Shown piece after piece: positions 59,531-64,000 of a stretch of 64,000 nt of DNA; position 1 is the stretch's first letter; every line of letters begins with the position of its first letter. Under the pieces are notes generated by a model, which worked only from the letters and a program-made list of their open reading frames with translations, was not told the DNA's origin and did not search any database. The stretch covers positions 2,345,001 through 2,409,000 of the forward strand of contig NZ_OY764015.1 in assembly GCF_963667775.1 (NCBI RefSeq), written 5' to 3'. This stretch comes from an uncultured Trichococcus sp. (lineage in GTDB: Bacteria > Bacillota > Bacilli > Lactobacillales > Aerococcaceae). Position numbers and translations under genes: made by a program.

Positions 59531-62158
59531 ATGTCTGATGAAATTGAAAAAATAAATGATCATTCCATGGAACAAAGGGAACTGAGCCATGAAATGGAAA
59601 CGTCATTCCTGGAATATGCCATGAGCGTTATCGTGGCCAGGGCTTTGCCTGATGTCCGTGATGGACTCAAGCCGGTCCATCGCCGTATCCTTTACGGCAT
59701 GAGCGAATTGGGTGTTACGCCCGATAAAGCGCACAAAAAATCCGCACGTATCGTCGGGGACGTAATGGGTAAGTACCATCCCCACGGTGACAGTGCCATC
59801 TATGAATCGATGGTGCGTATGTCCCAGGATTTCAGTTACCGTTATCCGCTGGTCGATGGGCACGGAAACTTCGGTTCCATTGATGGGGACAGCGCCGCAG
59901 CGATGCGTTACACCGAAGCGCGGATGTCAAAAATCGCTTTGGAAATGCTGCGCGACCTTAACAAGGATACAGTCGATTACCATGATAACTATGACGGTTC
60001 CGAAAGCGAACCCGACGTATTGCCGGCCCGCTTCCCTAACCTCTTGGTGAACGGTGCTTCCGGTATCGCCGTTGGGATGGCGACAAACATCCCGCCGCAT
60101 AATCTGACGGAAGTCATTTCCGCCCTGCATATCCTGATGAACAATCCGGATGCGACGACTGCCGAATTGATGGAGGCCGTTCCTGGGCCCGATTTCCCTA
60201 CTGGCGGTATCGTCATGGGCAAATCAGGCATCCGGAAAGCTTATGAAACGGGCAAAGGATCGATCATTGTCCGTGGACGCGTAGAAGTCGAAATCCTGAA
60301 AAACGGCAAAGAACGCATCGTCATTTCCGAATTGCCTTATATGGTCAACAAGGCGAAATTGGTTGAACGGATCGCTGAACTGGCCCGTGATAAACGGATT
60401 GAAGGGATTACCGATTTGGCGGACGAGTCCGACCGCGACGGCATGCGTGTCGTTATCGATGTCCGCAAAGACGTCAGCGCCAGCGTCATTCTGAATAATC
60501 TGTACAAATTGACGCCGCTCCAATCCTCTTTCGGCTTCAATATGTTGGCGATCGTGAAAGGCATCCCGAAAGTGCTGGGACTCAAGCAGATTCTGGGCTA
60601 CTATCTGGAACATCAAGAGGAAGTTATCCGTAGAAGAGCTGCATTCGACAAACGAAAAGCGGAAGCCCGTGCGCACATCTTGGCCGGTTTGCGGATCGCT
60701 TTGGACCACATCGATGAGATCGTAGCGATTCTGCGCGGCTCAACCAATGGCGATGTGGCCAAACAAATCTTCATTGAAAAATACGGTCTTTCCGACAAAC
60801 AAGCGCAAGCCATTTTGGATATGCGTCTGGTGCGTCTGACCGGTTTGGAAAGAGAAAAAGTTGAAGCAGAATATGATGCACTGATGGCTCTGATCGCTGA
60901 TTTGGCTGATATTTTAGCGAATGAGCAGCGTGTCTTCGACATCATCTATACGGAATTACTTGAAATCCAAGAAAAATTCGGGGACAAACGCCGCACGGAA
61001 TTGTTGGTCGGGGAAGTCTTATCGCTTGAGGATGAAGACTTGATCGAAGAGGAAGACATCGTCCTGACTTTGACCCACAATGGCTACATCAAACGTTTGC
61101 CGAACAGCGAATTCAGGGCCCAAAAACGCGGCGGACGCGGTGTCCAAGGTATGGGCATCCATGACGATGATTTCATCGAAACGCTGATTTCGGCTTCGAC
61201 GCATGATGTGTTGCTGTACTTCTCGAACCAAGGGAAAGTATACAAGACAAAAGGCTATGAAGTGCCTGAATACGGCCGCCAGGCAAAAGGTTTGCCGATC
61301 ATCAACTTGCTGAACTTGGACGCCAACGAAAAAATCCAAGCCATCATCAACGTCAAGGGCGGCCCGCAAGACGGGGATTACCTATTCTTCACGACGCGGA
61401 TGGGTACCGTCAAACGCACATCCGCTACGGAATTCCAGAATATCCGTCAAAGCGGTCTGCGCGCAATCAACCTGAAGGATGATGATGAGCTGATCAAAGT
61501 CTCCTTGACCGACGGCAACCAGAACATCATCATCGGAACGCACTTCGGCTACTCCGTAAGCTTTAACGAAAAGGATGTCCGTGATATGGGCAGGACCGCT
61601 ACCGGTGTCCGTGGCGTGAAATTGAGAGAAAACGACTATGTTGTCGGCATGGATGTGCTGAAACACGAATCGGAAGTTCTCATCATCACGGAAAATGGCT
61701 ACGGCAAACGTACAGCAGCCGATGAATATGCCATCAAAGGACGCGGCGGCAAAGGGGTTAAAACAGCCAACATCACTGAGAAAAACGGTAAATTGGTAGG
61801 CTTGACGACTGTCTCTGGTGAGGAAGATATCATGATCATCACAGATAAAGGCGTCATGATCCGTTTCCATGCCGATGCCATTTCCCAAACAGGCCGTGCC
61901 ACGCTGGGCGTACGTCTGATCAAACTTGACGGAGAAGCGATTGTATCGACAATGGCAAAAGTTGAGCGCGAAGAGGACGCCGAAGCTGTAACTCCTCTGA
62001 ATGAAGAAGTAGGTTCAGAGGGCGAAAATAACGCCTCAGAAGCATCTGATGCAACTGAACAGGCAAATACACCAGATACAACGGAAACATCCGAAATGGC
62101 CGATAAATTGAGCAATTTCGCAGATGAACTGTTGGATGAGGAAGATTCGGAAGAATAA
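59531..62158 (+). CDS. gyrA: DNA gyrase subunit A
   Basis: DNA-cleaving subunit of gyrase. The 875 residues include the quinolone-resistance region with [15 protein letters not shown] and the catalytic Tyr in [12 protein letters not shown]. The C-terminal pinwheel has the GyrA box [10 protein letters not shown] (about 531-540). A very acidic tail (about 815-875) extends past the last blade. At the key quinolone positions Ser and Glu are present (GDSAIYE), a wild-type-like arrangement. Confidence 0.98.
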   Translation: MSDEIEKINDHSMEQRELSHEMETSFLEYAMSVIVARALPDVRDGLKPVHRRILYGMSELGVTPDKAHKKSARIVGDVMGKYHPHGDSAIYESMVRMSQDFSYRYPLVDGHGNFGSIDGDSAAAMRYTEARMSKIALEMLRDLNKDTVDYHDNYDGSESEPDVLPARFPNLLVNGASGIAVGMATNIPPHNLTEVISALHILMNNPDATTAELMEAVPGPDFPTGGIVMGKSGIRKAYETGKGSIIVRGRVEVEILKNGKERIVISELPYMVNKAKLVERIAELARDKRIEGITDLADESDRDGMRVVIDVRKDVSASVILNNLYKLTPLQSSFGFNMLAIVKGIPKVLGLKQILGYYLEHQEEVIRRRAAFDKRKAEARAHILAGLRIALDHIDEIVAILRGSTNGDVAKQIFIEKYGLSDKQAQAILDMRLVRLTGLEREKVEAEYDALMALIADLADILANEQRVFDIIYTELLEIQEKFGDKRRTELLVGEVLSLEDEDLIEEEDIVLTLTHNGYIKRLPNSEFRAQKRGGRGVQGMGIHDDDFIETLISASTHDVLLYFSNQGKVYKTKGYEVPEYGRQAKGLPIINLLNLDANEKIQAIINVKGGPQDGDYLFFTTRMGTVKRTSATEFQNIRQSGLRAINLKDDDELIKVSLTDGNQNIIIGTHFGYSVSFNEKDVRDMGRTATGVRGVKLRENDYVVGMDVLKHESEVLIITENGYGKRTAADEYAIKGRGGKGVKTANITEKNGKLVGLTTVSGEEDIMIITDKGVMIRFHADAISQTGRATLGVRLIKLDGEAIVSTMAKVEREEDAEAVTPLNEEVGSEGENNASEASDATEQANTPDTTETSEMADKLSNFADELLDEEDSEE

Positions 62159-62179
62159 AGCGTCAAAACCGAAACGACT

Positions 62180-62222
62180 AAAGAACGGGGCCTTCTCAAT
62201 GTGAGATGGCCCCGTTCTTTAG
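62180..62222 (+). terminator. gyrA terminator
   Basis: AAAGAACGGGGCC pairs with GGCCCCGTTCTTT, with inner CTTCTCA/TGAGAT pairing. It ends in TTTAGTAT. Confidence 0.88.
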
Positions 62223-62239
62223 TATACTTTGGATTTCGG

Positions 62240-62470
62240 CTAGTTGCCTGCTTGTCACACCGGAAGCGGAGCCGCAGGATCGGACCCCTGCTCCGGTGTG
62301 GCGGCTGTTCATCGGAGGACAGAGACCATTATTGGTCGAACCTCCGATAAAGCCGATCTTATCGGAGTAAAGCATTGAAATGTTTGCCTAACTTCGGTGA
62401 AGCTTTCGTTCGCCGGAGCAGGAGCAAAAATTCACAGACCTGGTTGCGTACTGCTCAGCGGAGGCTGGGG
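62240..62470. repeat. CGGAG palindrome cluster after gyrA
   Basis: Several hairpins in a row: CACACCGGA/TCCGGTGTG (about 62256-62300), ATCGGAGG/CCTCCGAT (62311-62350), CCGAT/ATCGG and GCTTTCGTTCGC-type ends. They share the CCGGAG/CTCCGG theme with the block at 19.9-20.06 kb. No open frame of note. Confidence 0.5.
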
Positions 62471-62518
62471 TCATCTGTGTGGGTTATCCCCAGTTCAAAA
62501 TTCATGGCAAAAAAAAAC

Positions 62519-62547
62519 TTGCCATGAAAAATGGAATATGGTACAAT
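62519..62547 (+). promoter_or_regulatory. rpsF-ssb-rpsR promoter
   Basis: TTGCCA and TACAAT with a 17-nt spacer, followed by a leader of about 80 nt. Confidence 0.8.
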
Positions 62548-62576
62548 CTTTAGATGTGAGTAATCCTGAAAAGGTA

Positions 62577-62623
62577 CTCTCCTTGCTCTTGCAAAAGTAA
62601 GGGCCAAAGTCCACAAGGAGGTG
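62577..62623 (+). promoter_or_regulatory. Possible autoregulatory leader hairpin of rpsF
   Basis: CTCCTTG (62579-62585) is complementary to CAAGGAG (62614-62620), which is the rpsF ribosome-binding site. Such a fold would hide it. S6/S18-binding leaders that control this operon are known in many bacteria, but I do not see the conserved CCG element clearly. Confidence 0.45.
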
Positions 62624-62631
62624 ACAGTCAA

Positions 62632-62925
62632 ATGAGCAATTACGAAATCAACTACATTATCCGTCCTAACATCGAAGAAGAAGCTAAAGCAGAGTTAATC
62701 GCACGTTTCGATTCTATTTTAACAGATAATGGCGCTGAAGTTATTGAATCAAAAGACTGGGCGAAACGCCGTTTAGCTTATGAAATCAAAGATTTTCGTG
62801 AAGGTATCTACCATATCGTGAAAATTTCTGCTTCAGATGCTAAAGCAATCGACGAATTCGACCGTCTAGCAAAGATCAATAGCGATATCATTCGCCACAT
62901 CGTTGTTAAAGAAGAAACTAAGTAA
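62632..62925 (+). CDS. rpsF: 30S ribosomal protein S6
   Basis: The 97-residue protein shows [21 protein letters not shown], the [24 protein letters not shown] core and the [11 protein letters not shown] end. It forms a heterodimer with S18, encoded two genes on. AAGGAGGTG is 10 nt before the ATG. Confidence 0.98.
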   Translation: MSNYEINYIIRPNIEEEAKAELIARFDSILTDNGAEVIESKDWAKRRLAYEIKDFREGIYHIVKISASDAKAIDEFDRLAKINSDIIRHIVVKEETK

Positions 62926-62927
62926 AG

Positions 62928-62943
62928 TGTTCCACGTGAAACA
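62928..62943. other. parS site
   Basis: TGTTCCACGTGAAACA is an exact match to the Firmicutes parS consensus TGTTNCACGTGAAACA. It lies between rpsF and ssb, about 8 kb right of oriC. parA and parB are in the same window. Confidence 0.93.
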
Positions 62944-62963
62944 TTTTGAAAGGAGTAAGATGA

Positions 62964-63515
62964 ATGATTAATAATGTTGTCTTAGTCGGCAGACTTACAA
63001 AAGATGTTGATTTACGCTATACATCCAGCGGCACAGCGGTCGGAACCTTCGCTCTTGCAGTAAACAGACAGTTTACGAACCAAGCAGGAGAAAGAGAAGC
63101 TGACTTCATCAATTGTGTCATCTGGAGAAAATCTGCAGAGAATTTCGCGAATTTCACTCGTAAAGGCTCTTTAGTCGGTATCACTGGCCGAATCCAAACA
63201 AGAAATTATGAAAATCAACAAGGACAGCGCGTATACGTGACTGAAGTCGTTGCAGATAATTTCACATTGTTGGAATCGAAAACAACTACCGAGCAAAGAC
63301 CGAGAGAGACTGGCGCAGGTTCTTCAAATCAAGCAGCTCCGAGTGCAAACTTCGGATCAAGCAAATCTTTTGAATCTAACCAAAACCAAGGACAGTATAA
63401 TAATCAATACTCTTCTCCGAAACAAAACGGTTTTTCTGATTTTAACTCAACTGCTGATCCGTTTTCATCAAACGGAGAATCAATTGACATTTCAGATGAT
63501 GATTTACCGTTCTAG
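62964..63515 (+). CDS. ssb: Single-stranded DNA-binding protein
   Basis: Coats and protects single-stranded DNA and recruits repair proteins. The 183 residues have an OB fold ([23 protein letters not shown] to about 105). A disordered Gln/Asn/Ser-rich linker follows, and the acidic C-terminal tip DISDDDLPF binds partner proteins. AAAGGAG precedes the start; the parS site lies in the short gap upstream. Confidence 0.98.
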   Translation: MINNVVLVGRLTKDVDLRYTSSGTAVGTFALAVNRQFTNQAGEREADFINCVIWRKSAENFANFTRKGSLVGITGRIQTRNYENQQGQRVYVTEVVADNFTLLESKTTTEQRPRETGAGSSNQAAPSANFGSSKSFESNQNQGQYNNQYSSPKQNGFSDFNSTADPFSSNGESIDISDDDLPF

Positions 63516-63560
63516 TCTTTAGGACAGAATGGTTAGTTTTTAGGAAAAGGAGGAATTGAC

Positions 63561-63803
63561 ATGGCATTTCAACGTAACAGCAGAGGCGGACGCAAACGTA
63601 AAAAAGTTTGTTACTTCTGTGCTAACCACATTGATCATGTAGATTACAAAGAGACTGATTTATTGAAACGTTATATATCTGAAAAAGGTAAAATTTTACC
63701 TCGTCGTGTAACAGGTACATGCGCTAAACATCAAAGAACTTTGACTGTATCTATCAAACGTTCTCGTATCATGGCTCTTATGCCATTTACATTAGCAGAA
63801 TAA
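63561..63803 (+). CDS. rpsR: 30S ribosomal protein S18
   Basis: An 80-residue basic protein with [30 protein letters not shown] and the signature [24 protein letters not shown]. Cysteines near the start (CYFC) may bind zinc. Last gene of rpsF-ssb-rpsR. Confidence 0.98.
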   Translation: MAFQRNSRGGRKRKKVCYFCANHIDHVDYKETDLLKRYISEKGKILPRRVTGTCAKHQRTLTVSIKRSRIMALMPFTLAE

Positions 63804-63807
63804 TATT

Positions 63808-63841
63808 AAGGGAGTCGCTTCCAGGAGCGCTCCTTTTTTTG
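63808..63841 (+). terminator. rpsR terminator
   Basis: GGGAGTCGCT pairs with AGCGCTCC (one mismatch) around TCCAGG, followed by seven T. The remaining bases to the window end show no gene. Confidence 0.85.
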
Positions 63842-64000
63842 TACCCAAAATTCAGACGATTAATATGGATATGCGCCATATCCGATAGCGCAAGTAATCT
63901 CCCCTTCGCCTCTTCCGGGAACAGCATTATTTTTGGTTTCCCCCGATCCGCTTCTGTTTAACGAGGATCGTGTGGGCAAGTGAAGCGAACTACGCATAGG

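Overview
The window is a 64 kb piece of a low-GC Gram-positive chromosome that contains the replication origin. Gene order (rpmH-rnpA-yidC-jag on the left of dnaA; dnaN-yaaA-recF-gyrB-gyrA-rpsF-ssb-rpsR on the right), DUF951, DUF1129, a Firmicutes-type TPP riboswitch, a serS T-box and a TreR/PTS trehalose operon point to Lactobacillales. Moderate GC and overall style suggest Carnobacteriaceae, perhaps Trichococcus; this taxonomic guess is inference, since no 16S gene is present. Most genes left of dnaA lie on the minus strand and all genes right of it on the plus strand, as expected for leading-strand coding. The plus-strand exceptions on the left are an ABC transporter/deaminase cluster, a GIY-YIG gene, treR and a DUF438 gene.

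Layout. 1-4.0 kb: 5' end of serS with a T-box, a D,D-carboxypeptidase (dacA), and a VanRS-like two-component system. 4.1-11.1 kb: guaB, a DUF1129 membrane protein, ychF, DUF951, parB, parA, rsmG. 11.1-18.5 kb (plus strand): PotABCD-type ABC transporter, adenine deaminase and an MTA/SAH-deaminase-type amidohydrolase. 18.5-23.2 kb: HAD phosphatase, GIY-YIG protein, and a thiM-thiE-HAD-thiD operon behind a TPP riboswitch. 23.3-28.1 kb: mnmG, mnmE, a quinone oxidoreductase. 28.1-41.5 kb: twelve de novo purine genes in two transcription units, purEKB and purCSQLFMNHD. 41.8-50.0 kb: treR, a GerMN lipoprotein, a DUF438/hemerythrin/PAS protein, treC, treP, a second oxidoreductase. 50.1-64 kb: jag, yidC, rnpA, rpmH, oriC, dnaA through rpsR, with a consensus parS between rpsF and ssb.

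The strongest unifying observation is regulatory. PurBox pairs (AWWWCCGAACWWT facing its inverted form) with the same 19-nt spacing lie upstream of purE, purC and guaB, and also upstream of the ABC transporter/adenine deaminase cluster. This suggests that the 'polyamine-type' transporter and the two deaminases form a PurR-controlled purine scavenging system. The second main observation is a family of six nested-hairpin elements (about 120-130 bp, loops and stem sequences varying but pairing kept) placed directly after the stop codons of ychF, mnmE and purH. They match no standard feature I recognise and could be a mobile palindromic repeat or a structured RNA.

Many genes use TTG or GTG starts when the ribosome-binding site is taken into account (dnaA, yaaA, yidC, thiE, DUF1129, DUF951, purK); starts below were adjusted accordingly.
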